From Pseudomonas lundensis (GTDB lineage: Bacteria > Pseudomonadota > Gammaproteobacteria > Pseudomonadales > Pseudomonadaceae): a stretch of 64,000 nucleotides of DNA. The DNA is taken from NCBI RefSeq assembly GCF_001042985.1, contig NZ_JYKY01000003.1, positions 62,001 to 126,000 on the forward strand, read 5' to 3'. Position 1 is the stretch's first letter. Each line of letters begins with the position of its first letter. Of the stretch, positions 53,871-63,121 are shown in pieces. A model generated the notes under the pieces. That model was not told where the DNA came from and did no database searches. It saw nothing but the letters and a program-made list of their open reading frames with translations. The position numbers and the translations under genes are program-made.

Positions 53871-54758
53871 CTACAGCACGTAGACAAACAGGAACAGCGC
53901 CACCCACACCGCGTCCACAAAGTGCCAGTACCAACTGGCCGCCTGAAAGCCGAATTGATGTTCGGCGTTGAAATGCCCGCGCGCGATACGCACCAGCATC
54001 ACCAACAGAATCAGGGTGCCGATGGTGACGTGGGCGCCATGGAATCCGGTGAGCATAAAGAAGGTCGCGCCATACACCCCTGAGCCGAGCGTCAGCCCCA
54101 GCTCTTTATAAGCGTGAATGTATTCCTCGGCCTGAAAGCCCAAAAAAGCGATGCCCAGCACCACGGTCAGGCCCAGCCAGGCTTTCAATGCACCACGCTG
54201 GCCCTTGTTCAACGCATGGTGGGCGAGGGTGAGGGTGACGCTGGAACTGACCAGCAATACCGTGTTCAGCAGCGGCAAGCCCCATGGGTTGATGATGTCT
54301 TTGGGCGCCGGGTAAAGCACCGGATCAGGGGTGTTCAGCAATGGCCAGGCGAACTGAAAATTGGGCCACAGCATGTGTGCCAGCCCCTTGCTGCCCTCAC
54401 CGCCCAGCCACGGGCCCGAGAAATGGCGCACGTAAAACAGCGCGCCAAAAAACGCCGCAAAAAACATCACTTCCGAAAAAATGAACCACGTCATGCCCCA
54501 GCGAAACGAACGGTCCAGTTGCGGGCTGTACAGCCCGGCGCGGCTCTCTTTAATCACCGCGCCGAACCAGCCGACCATCATGTAGGCCACCAGCAGGCTG
54601 CCGACAAAAAAGATTAGCGGTCCATGGGATTCAGGGCGCGTGGCCTTGAGGTCGTTGAACCACGTGGCCAGCCCCCACACCGTGACCAGCAGGCCGACCG
54701 TGGCAATGATCGGCCACTTGCTCTGCGCCGGGACATAGTAGTGATCGTGAGTTGCCAT
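53871..54758 (-). CDS. coxC: Cytochrome c oxidase subunit III
   Basis: A 295-residue protein with seven membrane helices. Family features are FRWGMTWFIFSEVMFFAAFF, GALFYVRHF, LTGFHGAHVTIGTLIL and SWYWHFVDAVWVALFLFVYV at the C-terminus. The last motif is nearly invariant in COX3. It stabilises proton uptake by subunit I. SURF1 starts 11 bases after its stop. Confidence 0.96.
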   Translation of the reverse strand: MATHDHYYVPAQSKWPIIATVGLLVTVWGLATWFNDLKATRPESHGPLIFFVGSLLVAYMMVGWFGAVIKESRAGLYSPQLDRSFRWGMTWFIFSEVMFFAAFFGALFYVRHFSGPWLGGEGSKGLAHMLWPNFQFAWPLLNTPDPVLYPAPKDIINPWGLPLLNTVLLVSSSVTLTLAHHALNKGQRGALKAWLGLTVVLGIAFLGFQAEEYIHAYKELGLTLGSGVYGATFFMLTGFHGAHVTIGTLILLVMLVRIARGHFNAEHQFGFQAASWYWHFVDAVWVALFLFVYVL

Positions 54759-54770
54759 GGAGCGTTCTCC

Positions 54771-55340
54771 TTATCGGGCTGGCCGTTGAGCGTCATTGCC
54801 AGCAGCGGCAACGGGCGGATGGCGCGCAGTGATATCGAACAGCGTGTAGGCCAGCGTCAGGTGTTTCACGTCCTTGGGCATGTCGCGGTCGACGATAAAA
54901 CGCAGGGGCATTTCGATGCGCTGTCCCGCTTGCAGCACTTGCTGGGTGAAACAGAAACATTCGGTCTTGTGGAAGTACTGCGCCGCCTCGGCCGGGGAAA
55001 TACTCGGCACCGCCTGGGCCGACATCGGGTGGTCAGACGGGTTGGACGCCACAAACACCATCTCGTACACGCCGCCGGGGTTGACCACTAACTGATCGCC
55101 CTTTGGGTAAAACTCCCACACCATGCCCAGGTTGTTGGTGGCCAGAAACTGCACCCGCACCTGCCGCCCGGTGTCCACCACCTGCGCGCCCTCATACTGC
55201 CCGGCGGTCTTGCCGTTAATGCCGAAGGCTTTGCACATCACGTCGTAGAGCGGCACCAGGGCAAAGCCGAAGGCAAACATCACCACCACCATCAGCAACA
55301 GGCGCATGACCAGGCGCTTGATCGATGTTGAGTCAGCCAT
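54771..55340 (-). CDS. ctaG: Cytochrome c oxidase assembly protein CtaG/Cox11
   Basis: A 189-residue copper chaperone with one membrane anchor (LLLMVVVMFAFGFALVPLYD, then VMCKAFGINGK) and the periplasmic Cox11 domain. Its copper-binding CFCFTQQ motif is in FHKTECFCFTQQVLQAGQ. It loads CuB in subunit I. AGGAGG lies 5 bases before the ATG. Confidence 0.96.
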   Translation of the reverse strand: MADSTSIKRLVMRLLLMVVVMFAFGFALVPLYDVMCKAFGINGKTAGQYEGAQVVDTGRQVRVQFLATNNLGMVWEFYPKGDQLVVNPGGVYEMVFVASNPSDHPMSAQAVPSISPAEAAQYFHKTECFCFTQQVLQAGQRIEMPLRFIVDRDMPKDVKHLTLAYTLFDITARHPPVAAAGNDAQRPAR

Positions 55341-55397
55341 GAATCCTCCTGACCCTCTGCCGGCCCTCCCGAAGAGGGTTGGGGTGAGGGCACCGGC

Positions 55398-56987
55398 TCA
55401 CTTGATTTCAGGGGGAGTCGTAAAGGTGTGATACGGCGCGGGCGAAGGCACGCTCCATTCCAGACCTTCGGCACCGTCCCACGGTTTGGCAGGCGCTTTG
55501 GGCCCGCCGCGAATGCACTTGATGACGATGAACAGGAACAGCAACTGCGTAGCGCCAAACATGAACCCACCGATCGACGACACCATGTTGAAGTCGGCAA
55601 ATTGCAGGTTGTAGTCAGGAATCCGACGCGGCATACCGGCCAGTCCCACGAAGTGCATCGGGAAGAACGTCAGGTTCATGCCCACGAAGGACAGCCAAAA
55701 ATGCAGCCTGCCGAGGGTTTCGTCGTACATATGCCCGGTCCACTTCGGCAACCAGTAATAGGTCGAGGCGAAAATGCCGAAGATGGCGCCCGGCACCAGC
55801 ACGTAGTGGAAGTGCGCCACCACGAAATAGGTGTCGTGGTACTGGAAGTCCGCCGGGGCAATGGCCAGCATCAGCCCGGAAAACCCGCCGATGGTGAACA
55901 GAATCACAAACGCCACGGCAAACAGCATCGGCGTCTCGAACGTCAGCGAGCCTTGCCACATGGTGCTGGCCCAGTTGAAGACTTTGACCCCGGTGGGCAC
56001 GGCGATCAGCAACGTGGCGTACATGAAGAACAACTCGCCCACCAGCGGAATGCCCACCACAAACATGTGGTGCGCCCAGACGATGAAGGACAGGAAGGCG
56101 ATGCTGGCCGTGGCGTAGACCATTGAGGTGTAACCGAACAGCGGTTTGCGCGAGAAGGTCGGGATGATGGCACTGATCGCGCCGAAGGCCGGCAGGATCA
56201 TGATGTACACCTCGGGATGACCGAAGAACCAGAACACATGCTGGAACAGCACCGGGTCCCCGCCGCCGGCCGCGCTGAAAAAGCTGGTGCCGAAATGGAT
56301 GTCCATCAACATCATGGTGACCACGCCTGCCAGCACCGGCATCACGGCGATCAGCAGGAACGCGGTAATCAGCCAGGTCCAGACAAACAGCGGCATTTTC
56401 ATCAACGTCATGCCGGGCGCACGCAGGTTAAGGATGGTGGCGATCACGTTGATCGCGCCCATGATCGAACTGATGCCCATCAGATGGATGGCAAAGATGA
56501 AGTACGTCACGCTCTCGGGTGCATAAGTGGTGGACAAGGGGGCGTAGAAGGTCCAGCCAAAATTCGGCCCGCCCCCGGCCATGAACAAGGTCGACACCAG
56601 CATCAGAAACGCCGCCGGCAGCAGCCAGAAACTGAAGTTGTTCATGCGCGGCAAGGCCATGTCGGGCGCGCCGATCATCAGCGGAATCATCCAGTTGGCC
56701 AACCCGACGAACGCGGGCATCACCGCGCCAAATACCATGATCAGGCCGTGCAGGGTGGTCATCTGGTTAAAGAACGCCGGCTCGACGATCTGTAAGCCCG
56801 GCTGGAACAGTTCGGCACGGATGACCATCGCGAATGAGCCACCGAGCAAAAACATGCAGAAACTGAACCACAGGTACAGGGTGCCGATGTCTTTGTGGTT
56901 GGTGGTCAGCACCCAGCGCATCAAGCCTTTGGCCGGGCCGTGAGCGTGGTCGTCCGCGTGCCCGTGGTCGTCGATAACAGCACTCAT
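55398..56987 (-). CDS. coxA: Cytochrome c oxidase subunit I (aa3-type)
   Basis: A 529-residue haem-copper oxidase core with 12 helices. Low-spin haem ligand His is in TTLHGLIMVFGAVMPAFVG. CuB/Tyr residues lie in VFWFFGHPEVYIMILPAFG and IVWAHHMFVVGIP. The haem a3 ligand lies in VVAHFHYVLVPGAIFGIF. The D-channel residues are also present. The His-rich N-terminus (DDHGHADDHAHG) is common in Pseudomonas. The ATG at 56987 follows AAGGAG. It is 34 bases after coxB. Confidence 0.97.
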   Translation of the reverse strand: MSAVIDDHGHADDHAHGPAKGLMRWVLTTNHKDIGTLYLWFSFCMFLLGGSFAMVIRAELFQPGLQIVEPAFFNQMTTLHGLIMVFGAVMPAFVGLANWMIPLMIGAPDMALPRMNNFSFWLLPAAFLMLVSTLFMAGGGPNFGWTFYAPLSTTYAPESVTYFIFAIHLMGISSIMGAINVIATILNLRAPGMTLMKMPLFVWTWLITAFLLIAVMPVLAGVVTMMLMDIHFGTSFFSAAGGGDPVLFQHVFWFFGHPEVYIMILPAFGAISAIIPTFSRKPLFGYTSMVYATASIAFLSFIVWAHHMFVVGIPLVGELFFMYATLLIAVPTGVKVFNWASTMWQGSLTFETPMLFAVAFVILFTIGGFSGLMLAIAPADFQYHDTYFVVAHFHYVLVPGAIFGIFASTYYWLPKWTGHMYDETLGRLHFWLSFVGMNLTFFPMHFVGLAGMPRRIPDYNLQFADFNMVSSIGGFMFGATQLLFLFIVIKCIRGGPKAPAKPWDGAEGLEWSVPSPAPYHTFTTPPEIK

Positions 56988-57021
56988 GTCCTGACTCCTT
57001 GCGCGCACATCAATGAGCGGC

Positions 57022-58149
57022 TCATTTGCCTTGCGCCTGTTTCAGCGCGAGCACGTCTTTGGGGGTGACCATGTCGCCCTTGTTGTTGCCCCACGCGTTG
57101 CGTTCGTACGTCACCACCGCCGCGATGTCGACTTCCGACAGTTGCTTGCCGAAGGCGGCCATGGCCGTGCCCGGCTTGCCGAAATACACGCGATGCAGGT
57201 GATCGGCGGCGGGGCCGGTGGCAATCGAAGAGCCCTTGAGCGCCGGGAACATCGGCGGCAACCCTTGGCCTTCGGCCTGGTGACAGGCGACGCAAGCGGT
57301 GTGGTAGACCTTGTCACCCCGAGCGACCAACTCGTCGAGAGTCCACTCCTTGCTGGTCAGTTCTTTAAGCTGCGCAGCCTGTGCTTTGCGTTCGGCCAGC
57401 CAGGCGTCGTAGTCAGGCCGGGTTTTGACATCCACCACAATCGGCATGAAGCCATGGTCCTTGCCGCACAACTCGGCGCATTGCCCCCGATAAACGCCGG
57501 GCTTTTCAACGCGGGTCCAGGCCTCGTTGATAAACCCCGGAATGGCGTCGCGCTTGACCGCGAACGCGGGCACCCACCACGAGTGGATGACGTCGGCCGA
57601 GGTCACCAGAAAGCGCACTTTGGCGCCAATCGGCAGCACCAGCGGCTCATCGACTTCGAGCAGGTAATGTTCGTCCTTGGGGGCTTTGTTATGGATTTGA
57701 TCGGCGGGGGTGGCCAGGTTGCTGAAGAACTCGACGTCTTGACCCAGGTATTTGTAATGCCATTTCCACTGATAGCCCGTGACCTGGATATCGACATCCG
57801 AATCACTGCTGTCGTAGATGTTGATCAGGGTTTTGGTGGCGGGCACCGCCATCGCCACAAGGATAAGAAAGGGCACGACCGTCCAGAGGATTTCAACCGT
57901 GGTGCTCTCGTGGAACTTGGCTGCTTGCTGGCCCGTGGAACGCCGGTGAACGATCATTGACCAGAACATGGCGCCAAACACGATGAGGCCGATCACCACA
58001 CAGATCCAGAAAATGGTCATGTGCAGGTTGAAGACCGCCTGGCTGACCTCATTCGCGCCGGGCGTCATGTTCACGGTCCAGGCGGCCTGCGCCTGGCTGA
58101 AAACGGACCACAACAGCAGGCCCATCCATAGGTTTGGATGTCGCTTCAT
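57022..58149 (-). CDS. coxB: Cytochrome c oxidase subunit II with fused cytochrome c domain
   Basis: A 375-residue protein with a signal peptide, two membrane helices, a cupredoxin domain with the CuA site (RGQCAELCGKDHGFMPIVVD) and a C-terminal cytochrome c domain (haem site ACVACHQAEGQG, Met in GTAMAAFGKQL). The fused haem makes this a caa3-like oxidase that accepts electrons from soluble cytochromes. It opens the cox operon; its promoter lies in 58150-58480. Confidence 0.96.
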   Translation of the reverse strand: MKRHPNLWMGLLLWSVFSQAQAAWTVNMTPGANEVSQAVFNLHMTIFWICVVIGLIVFGAMFWSMIVHRRSTGQQAAKFHESTTVEILWTVVPFLILVAMAVPATKTLINIYDSSDSDVDIQVTGYQWKWHYKYLGQDVEFFSNLATPADQIHNKAPKDEHYLLEVDEPLVLPIGAKVRFLVTSADVIHSWWVPAFAVKRDAIPGFINEAWTRVEKPGVYRGQCAELCGKDHGFMPIVVDVKTRPDYDAWLAERKAQAAQLKELTSKEWTLDELVARGDKVYHTACVACHQAEGQGLPPMFPALKGSSIATGPAADHLHRVYFGKPGTAMAAFGKQLSEVDIAAVVTYERNAWGNNKGDMVTPKDVLALKQAQGK

Positions 58150-58480
58150 TGCGGGTTCCCCTTTATTTTTCTTGTTATTGCGCCGGTCTATACCTGCGTT
58201 ACAAGGGGGCGGTTTTCAAACCAGTGAACCTTGACCGCCGAGCCTCGCCTGCTCAGGCAGTCGGGCATCATCAGAAAACGTTTACAAAATCGAGTATAGC
58301 CAGCGCCTTCAACCCCGCAACGCGCTGGCTGAAAACTGTAAAAAACTGACCCCAACGACAAATGGCACTCACTGCCCGCTCACAAAATGAATAACAATAC
58401 GCGCCCTCTGAAAAAGGCCCTCTGATTCACGGGGCCATTTTTCAACGATATTCCCTGTCTAGTGTCTCCCTGGAGTTCCC
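58150..58480. other. Divergent region upstream of coxB
   Basis: About 330 bases without an open reading frame. It should hold the coxB promoter and, on the plus strand, a terminator-shaped hairpin at 58411-58442 before the next gene. Sequence between 58290 and 58400 is AT-rich. Confidence 0.55.
58411..58442 (+). terminator. Intrinsic-terminator-like hairpin upstream of the PA0104-like gene
   Basis: AAAAAGGCCC and GGGCCATTTTT form a stem with an 11-base loop and a T-run on the plus strand, about 38 bases before the ATG at 58481. No gene upstream reads into it on this strand, so it may end a leader or small RNA. Confidence 0.55.
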
Positions 58481-59122
58481 ATGAACACCGCCGCCATCCG
58501 CGAGCAGATCTTGTGTGCCCAAGAACATGAGGCCGATACGGGCCTGCTCGCTCGCCAACTGGAAACCAAACTGCCGCACCTTCACACCGCCATCCGTGTG
58601 CCTGAAGAAGACCACCCTAAAAATCTGGTGATGACCCGTTTTGTCAGCGCCTACATCGATCAAGTGCCTGACTTGCTGGAGGCGGCCAATGAAGTCGCGC
58701 GCGAAGCGGGCATCGAGTCGCAGATCACGCCGGTGCTGAAAATTGCCGAACAGTTTTTCGTTCAGCCGCCAGCCGTGATGAACGGACACGTCGGTCTGGA
58801 AGGTTTGCTGGATGAAGCGTATCTGGCCCACCGCCTGGTGGAAGAGGTCAACGACCTCTATATCAAGCATTTCAACCAGCCGCTGATCCCGCTGGACACC
58901 ACGGTGGCCAATGTAATCGCCCACCACTTGATTGGTGAAACCTTTGCCAATCAGTTGGATGAAGTGGTTCACCACGCGGTTGATTGCATGCTGGACGACG
59001 AATGTTTCACGCTGGAATCGGTGGAAGCCTACCGCGACAAACTCACCAGCCCGGACACCGGCGCTGCCTGGAAGCGCTGGCCGTGCCTGTCCAAACAGTT
59101 GGGTGTCGGTTTGAATTTGTAA
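58481..59122 (+). CDS. Conserved hypothetical protein
   Basis: A 213-residue soluble, acidic and mostly helical protein without signal peptide. Segments such as LLEAANEVAREAGIE, LDEAYLAHRLVEEVNDLYIK and NVIAHHLIGETFANQLDEVV suggest an alpha-helical bundle; several His and Glu residues (AHHLIGE, DEVVHHAVD) could bind metal. In PAO1 a similar gene stands between carbonic anhydrase and coxB. I do not know its function. GGAG stands 8 bases before the ATG. Confidence 0.8.
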   Translation: MNTAAIREQILCAQEHEADTGLLARQLETKLPHLHTAIRVPEEDHPKNLVMTRFVSAYIDQVPDLLEAANEVAREAGIESQITPVLKIAEQFFVQPPAVMNGHVGLEGLLDEAYLAHRLVEEVNDLYIKHFNQPLIPLDTTVANVIAHHLIGETFANQLDEVVHHAVDCMLDDECFTLESVEAYRDKLTSPDTGAAWKRWPCLSKQLGVGLNL

Positions 59123-59164
59123 GCTGACACCTGTCGCACGGGCTCAATGACGTGCGACGGCGCC

Positions 59165-59195
59165 GCCGCCGAATCAGCCTCTGGTGTTCGGCGGC
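59165..59195. terminator. Hairpin between convergent genes
   Basis: GCCGCCGAA and TTCGGCGGC form a 9-bp stem with a 13-base loop between the conserved hypothetical and carbonic anhydrase stops. There is no U-run. Confidence 0.45.
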
Positions 59196-59210
59196 GACGC
59201 TGGGCAACGG

Positions 59211-59942
59211 TTAGAACCGCGCCTTGGGCGTTGCACTCGGGATCGGGTTGGTCCCGTCGAGCGGCAGGAAAGCGCCTTTATCGGCGTCATACGCTTTGAT
59301 CTGGCTGGTTTCGATGTCATACACCCAGCCATGAATGAACAAATGCCCGCTGGCCATGCGCGAAGCCACTGACGGGTGCGTGCGCAAATGCTGCAACTGA
59401 GCGATGACGTTTTCTTCGGTCAGTACGTGCATGCTTTCGGCTTCATTGGCGCAGTTGCAGTTGTCCTGCACCATGGTTTTAGCGACTTCCACGTGATGCA
59501 ACCAGGCGCGTACCGTCGGCATTTTTTTCAAACTGGCCGGGTTCAGCACCGCGCGCATCGCGCCACAGTCCGAGTGGCCGCAAATAATGATGTGCTGCAC
59601 ACCCAAGGCCAGAACGGCGTATTCGATGGCGGTTGAAACACCACCGTTCATCTGACCGTACGGCGGAACAACGTTGCCCACGTTACGGGTCACAAACAGA
59701 TCGCCCGGCGCGCTTTGGGTAATCAATTCAGGCACGATCCGCGAATCCGCACAGGCAATGAACATTGCCCGCGGACGTTGTGCGGTGGCGAGCTTTTTAA
59801 AGAAGGCTTCTTGTTCAGGAAAAATTTCGTGATGGAAATGCAAAAAGCCATCAACGATATGGTGCAAGGCTGCGTCGGCGCTTTCAGCGGGTGAAGGGCC
59901 AGTGGCCGAAGCAGCAGGCTGCGGTTTTTGTTTATCACTCAT
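59211..59942 (-). CDS. Beta-class carbonic anhydrase
   Basis: A 243-residue enzyme. The zinc site is formed by Cys in FIACADSRIVPE (with the Asp/Arg dyad), then His and Cys in IICGHSDCGAMRAV. It interconverts CO2 and bicarbonate in the cytoplasm. The N-terminal 25 residues are an unstructured Pro/Ala/Ser tail. It corresponds by place to the PAO1 gene next to the cox cluster. In PAO1 a sulphate/bicarbonate permease lies beside it; none is seen here. Confidence 0.95.
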   Translation of the reverse strand: MSDKQKPQPAASATGPSPAESADAALHHIVDGFLHFHHEIFPEQEAFFKKLATAQRPRAMFIACADSRIVPELITQSAPGDLFVTRNVGNVVPPYGQMNGGVSTAIEYAVLALGVQHIIICGHSDCGAMRAVLNPASLKKMPTVRAWLHHVEVAKTMVQDNCNCANEAESMHVLTEENVIAQLQHLRTHPSVASRMASGHLFIHGWVYDIETSQIKAYDADKGAFLPLDGTNPIPSATPKARF

Positions 59943-60035
59943 CGCGTATTCCCCAAGGCAAAGTGGCACCGGATGTTACCTGAACTCAAATCGGGGCTCT
60001 ACGCCAAACCGGCGCATGGCCCCGACGATTGCGGG

Positions 60036-60518
60036 TCATTGTTCCAGCGCTTTGGCCGCATCATCGAGTTCGAGTTCACTGAACACTTGCACGCCAGCCT
60101 CACTCAGTAGCGCGGCCGTCACGCCCTGACCGGCCACTTTGGTTGCGCTGAAACTGCCATCGTAGGTTAGCCGGTTGCCGCATGAAGGGCTGTTGGCCTT
60201 GAGAATCGCCACGCGGATGCCGTGTTTTTGCACCAGTGCCAGCGCTTGCCGGGCGCCCGATACAAAGGCCTCGGTGACATCGTCGCCGTCTGTCGTTATC
60301 ACCGCAACCTTGCCGCTGAGGACTTCAATGCCCTGGCCTCCGGGAATTTCGGCCGCCGCGCGCGGCGTGGGCAAACCGCCCGCGACCTCAGGACAAAGTG
60401 CAATCACCCGGCCTTGCGCTTGCCACTCCAGCAGTTGCGGATACGGGCCGCTGGCGCCTGCGTCATACCGCACGCGATGCCCCAGCAAGCAGCGGCTGAC
60501 CAGCACTTTGGACTTCAC
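60036..60518 (-). CDS. DUF523 family protein
   Basis: A 160-residue protein with the conserved cysteines of DUF523: VSRCLLGHRVRYDA, IALCPEVAGGLPTPR and LKANSPSCGNRLTYDG. The Cys pattern suggests metal or Fe-S binding; DUF523-related proteins include thio-modifying and desulfidase-like enzymes. Its function is not established. Its ATG overlaps the stop of the 2OG dioxygenase gene by 4 bases, so they are translated together. Confidence 0.88.
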   Translation of the reverse strand: MKSKVLVSRCLLGHRVRYDAGASGPYPQLLEWQAQGRVIALCPEVAGGLPTPRAAAEIPGGQGIEVLSGKVAVITTDGDDVTEAFVSGARQALALVQKHGIRVAILKANSPSCGNRLTYDGSFSATKVAGQGVTAALLSEAGVQVFSELELDDAAKALEQ

Positions 60519-61150
60519 AGCACGATCTCTGTGGGACGACGCCGGAACCAGCCCGTCAATGACAAGCGGTCACGGGTCGCGGGCATCACTTCATGCGGAA
60601 CTTCACCCGACAGGAACACCACCAGACAACCGCCCGTCGGCAGCACATCGTATTCGCCGCGGTCATTGAGGTACATGCGCAGGTGTCCACCATGCTCGGG
60701 CAACCACGCCTGATTGAGGTACACCACGGCCGACACCATGCGCCGGTCGTCATCGCGAAAACGGTCCAGATGCTTGAGGTAAAACGCGCCGGGCGGGTAC
60801 ATCGCGAAGTGGCTTTCGAAGTCCTCCAGGCCCAAAAAAAGCCTGCGGTTCATGGCGACTCGCAGGCTTTCCATCAAGCCGAGATAACTGTCACAGGCCA
60901 GCGCTTCTCCGGGCTCCAGCCATTGAATGTGGTCCCCGCGGATCCCCTCGCGGACCTCCTGATTCAGCCCGCGCCCGACCGCAGCCGGGGTCAGTTCCCC
61001 TTCGGCCGAACGTTTGCGGCACTCAGCCGCCAACTCAAGGGTCAAAGCCTCGGGCAGGAAGATGTTTTGCTGTGACCATCCCTGTGCGTACAGGTCGTCG
61101 ACAATGCGCAGTAATAGCGGGTGATCAGAGGATATGTGCATGGCGCGCAT
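60515..61150 (-). CDS. 2-oxoglutarate/Fe(II)-dependent dioxygenase (prolyl hydroxylase-like)
   Basis: A protein of about 211 residues with the jelly-roll fold of P4Hc enzymes. Iron ligands are His and Asp in YLKHLDRFRDD and His in SGEVPHEVMPAT; Arg in RDRLSLTGWFRR binds 2-oxoglutarate. Bacterial relatives hydroxylate EF-Tu or other proteins; the substrate is not known here. The start is uncertain: ATGs at 61159, 61150 and 61141 share a weak GAGG. Translation of DUF523 is coupled to it. Confidence 0.85.
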   Translation of the reverse strand: MRAMHISSDHPLLLRIVDDLYAQGWSQQNIFLPEALTLELAAECRKRSAEGELTPAAVGRGLNQEVREGIRGDHIQWLEPGEALACDSYLGLMESLRVAMNRRLFLGLEDFESHFAMYPPGAFYLKHLDRFRDDDRRMVSAVVYLNQAWLPEHGGHLRMYLNDRGEYDVLPTGGCLVVFLSGEVPHEVMPATRDRLSLTGWFRRRPTEIVL

Positions 61151-61302
61151 AGTATCCATACGCCTCAAAATCTGACAGAGCCATATAGCGGTGTTCCACG
61201 AAAAAATACCGCTCGCACTTTAAAAGCCCTTTGGACCAGACGAATTCTCGACAAGTCCTACGCCACACCCGGACAATAGCGACTTGTTGACAGGAGTCCT
61301 TC

Positions 61303-62055
61303 ATGCGCCGCTTGGTTTTATCGTTGCTTATTTTTTGTTCATTACCCGCATGGTCAGACAGCCTGGATGATTTGTACAAGGTCGCTGGCTGGTCGGATCA
61401 ACGGGCGCATTTCAATGACGCGCTGACGGCAGCCCAAGAACGCTATCGCAGCAATTTGCCGCCCGCTGTGTATCAAGCCCTGGTCAACAACAGCAGTCAG
61501 CGTTTCGACCCGCAAGCCATGGACACCCGCGCCAAGGATCAGATGCGCAAGCATCTGCCCGAACCGGCCCCGGCACTGGCTTTTTTCCAGTCCGAGCTGG
61601 GGCGCAAGATTGTCGCGGCCGAGCTGCTGGCCACGCGTCGCGACCAGTTGGCCCAGCACGCCCAAGGTTTGCCGCGCATCGAAGCCAGCGCCACCCGCCA
61701 ATTGTTGATTAATCATTTGTCCAACGCCTTGCCGGCGCGCGAAGCAGGGGCGGAAGTCAGCCTCGCGATTGCGGGCGTGGCGGCAGACAGCCTGAGCTCG
61801 ATGATCCCGGGACTGCTCGGCGGCGGTCAGGCCCAAGGCATGCTCAACGGTCAGCGCCAGCGGCTGATGGAGCAGATCGGCGGCGAGCTGGATAACACGT
61901 TGCTCTATGTGTACCGCGACTTGTCCGATCCCGAGCTCGAAGAATTCGTCACTTTTGCAGAGTCGCCGGAAGGCAAAGCGTATTACCAGGCCGCCTTGAG
62001 CGCCGTGCGCGCCGGGCTGGCGGTCGGGCAGAGCACCTCAAATCTGGCGCCGTAA
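61303..62055 (+). CDS. DUF2059-like exported protein
   Basis: A 250-residue protein with a signal peptide (MRRLVLSLLIFCSLPAWSDS). It is mostly helical and repeats short Ala-rich patterns. FVTFAESPEGKAYYQAALSA near the end is the kind of motif that marks DUF2059, and LAFFQSELGRKIVAAELLAT is a second copy of it. Function is unknown. AGGAG stands 8 bases before the ATG. Confidence 0.75.
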   Translation: MRRLVLSLLIFCSLPAWSDSLDDLYKVAGWSDQRAHFNDALTAAQERYRSNLPPAVYQALVNNSSQRFDPQAMDTRAKDQMRKHLPEPAPALAFFQSELGRKIVAAELLATRRDQLAQHAQGLPRIEASATRQLLINHLSNALPAREAGAEVSLAIAGVAADSLSSMIPGLLGGGQAQGMLNGQRQRLMEQIGGELDNTLLYVYRDLSDPELEEFVTFAESPEGKAYYQAALSAVRAGLAVGQSTSNLAP

Positions 62056-62064
62056 CCTTACGGG

Positions 62065-63012
62065 TTACGCGTCGAAGTGCTGGTCCAGAAACGCGAAATA
62101 GCGATCGCGTATGTCATCCGTTTCATTGGCCAAATGATGGCGGGCGCCGGGTAGCAACAACACGTGCGGCTGATGGAATTTGCTTTTGAGCACCTGCAGG
62201 TTGTGTCGCCAATCCACTGTTTTGTCCGCGTCGCCCTGAATGATCAGCGGCTGACGCGCGCTGGGTGTTGCGCCTTCAATGCGCGGGATCCAGCGGGCCA
62301 GCGCACCGACCCAGGCGGTCGGTAAACGCAGCGGCTGCAACGGATCGGCCTGCAAAAACGGCATGAAATCAGGGTTATTGGTGTTTTCACTGAAACGCCG
62401 GGCAATGCCTTTGACGAACGGCCGCAGCAGGTAATAGCTGAATTTGGACCAATGCCAGTCCTTGGGCCGTACCAACGGGGCCATCAATATCGCCTGCCCT
62501 TGTGCCGGGCTGCTGTCGCCCTGCCGCAACACATGATCCAGCACGATCGCGCCGCCGGTGCTTTGCCCGTACAGGTGCCACGGCTGAGGCAGCGACAGTG
62601 ATTGCGCCTCAATGAACAGGCCCTGCAAGGCTTCCTGATACTGATAAAAATCCCCGATGCTGGCCCGCTCGCCACTGGACAGGCCGTGCCCCGGCAAGTC
62701 GCAGGCAATGACCGCAAAACCCCGATTGAGCCCCCATTCAATGATGTGGCGGTACAACCCCATGTGGTCGTAAAAACCGTGTATCACGAATAGCGTGCCC
62801 ACTGGCGCAGCCTCCGGCCACCACACTTGGCTGACCAGGTCGTAGCCCGCCGCACTGTAGCGCCCCAGTTGCCGCTTCACGGGCGTGGCGCGAAGAGGGA
62901 AGTCCAGCCCGTAAAACCGTTGGTACGCCAACCCCTCACTCGATATCGGGCCCTCTGCGGCCAAGGGCTGCAAACTGGCGCGCAAGGTATCGGGGGAAAA
63001 CGGGGCAGGCAT
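62065..63012 (-). CDS. Alpha/beta hydrolase (lysophospholipase/monoacylglycerol lipase-like)
   Basis: A 315-residue alpha/beta hydrolase. The nucleophile elbow is LYGQSTGGAIVLDH (Ser), the acid Asp is in IQGDADKTVDWRHN, and the His is in PGARHHLANETDD. LFVIHGFYDHMGLYRHIIEW gives the oxyanion region, and the CDLPGHGLSSGERASI stretch is typical of the PldB/monoglyceride lipase group. No signal peptide, so it acts in the cytoplasm. The lid domain is about 80 residues. Confidence 0.9.
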   Translation of the reverse strand: MPAPFSPDTLRASLQPLAAEGPISSEGLAYQRFYGLDFPLRATPVKRQLGRYSAAGYDLVSQVWWPEAAPVGTLFVIHGFYDHMGLYRHIIEWGLNRGFAVIACDLPGHGLSSGERASIGDFYQYQEALQGLFIEAQSLSLPQPWHLYGQSTGGAIVLDHVLRQGDSSPAQGQAILMAPLVRPKDWHWSKFSYYLLRPFVKGIARRFSENTNNPDFMPFLQADPLQPLRLPTAWVGALARWIPRIEGATPSARQPLIIQGDADKTVDWRHNLQVLKSKFHQPHVLLLPGARHHLANETDDIRDRYFAFLDQHFDA

Positions 63013-63121
63013 AAGGGGTTCCAGGCAGGGCGCGTGTGCGCAAAACAGGCTTTATAGACCGTCGATATTCTTCTGTCAGGTCAAGCATGGCAAGCTACGC
63101 GGCCTTCGAGGACCTAATTTG

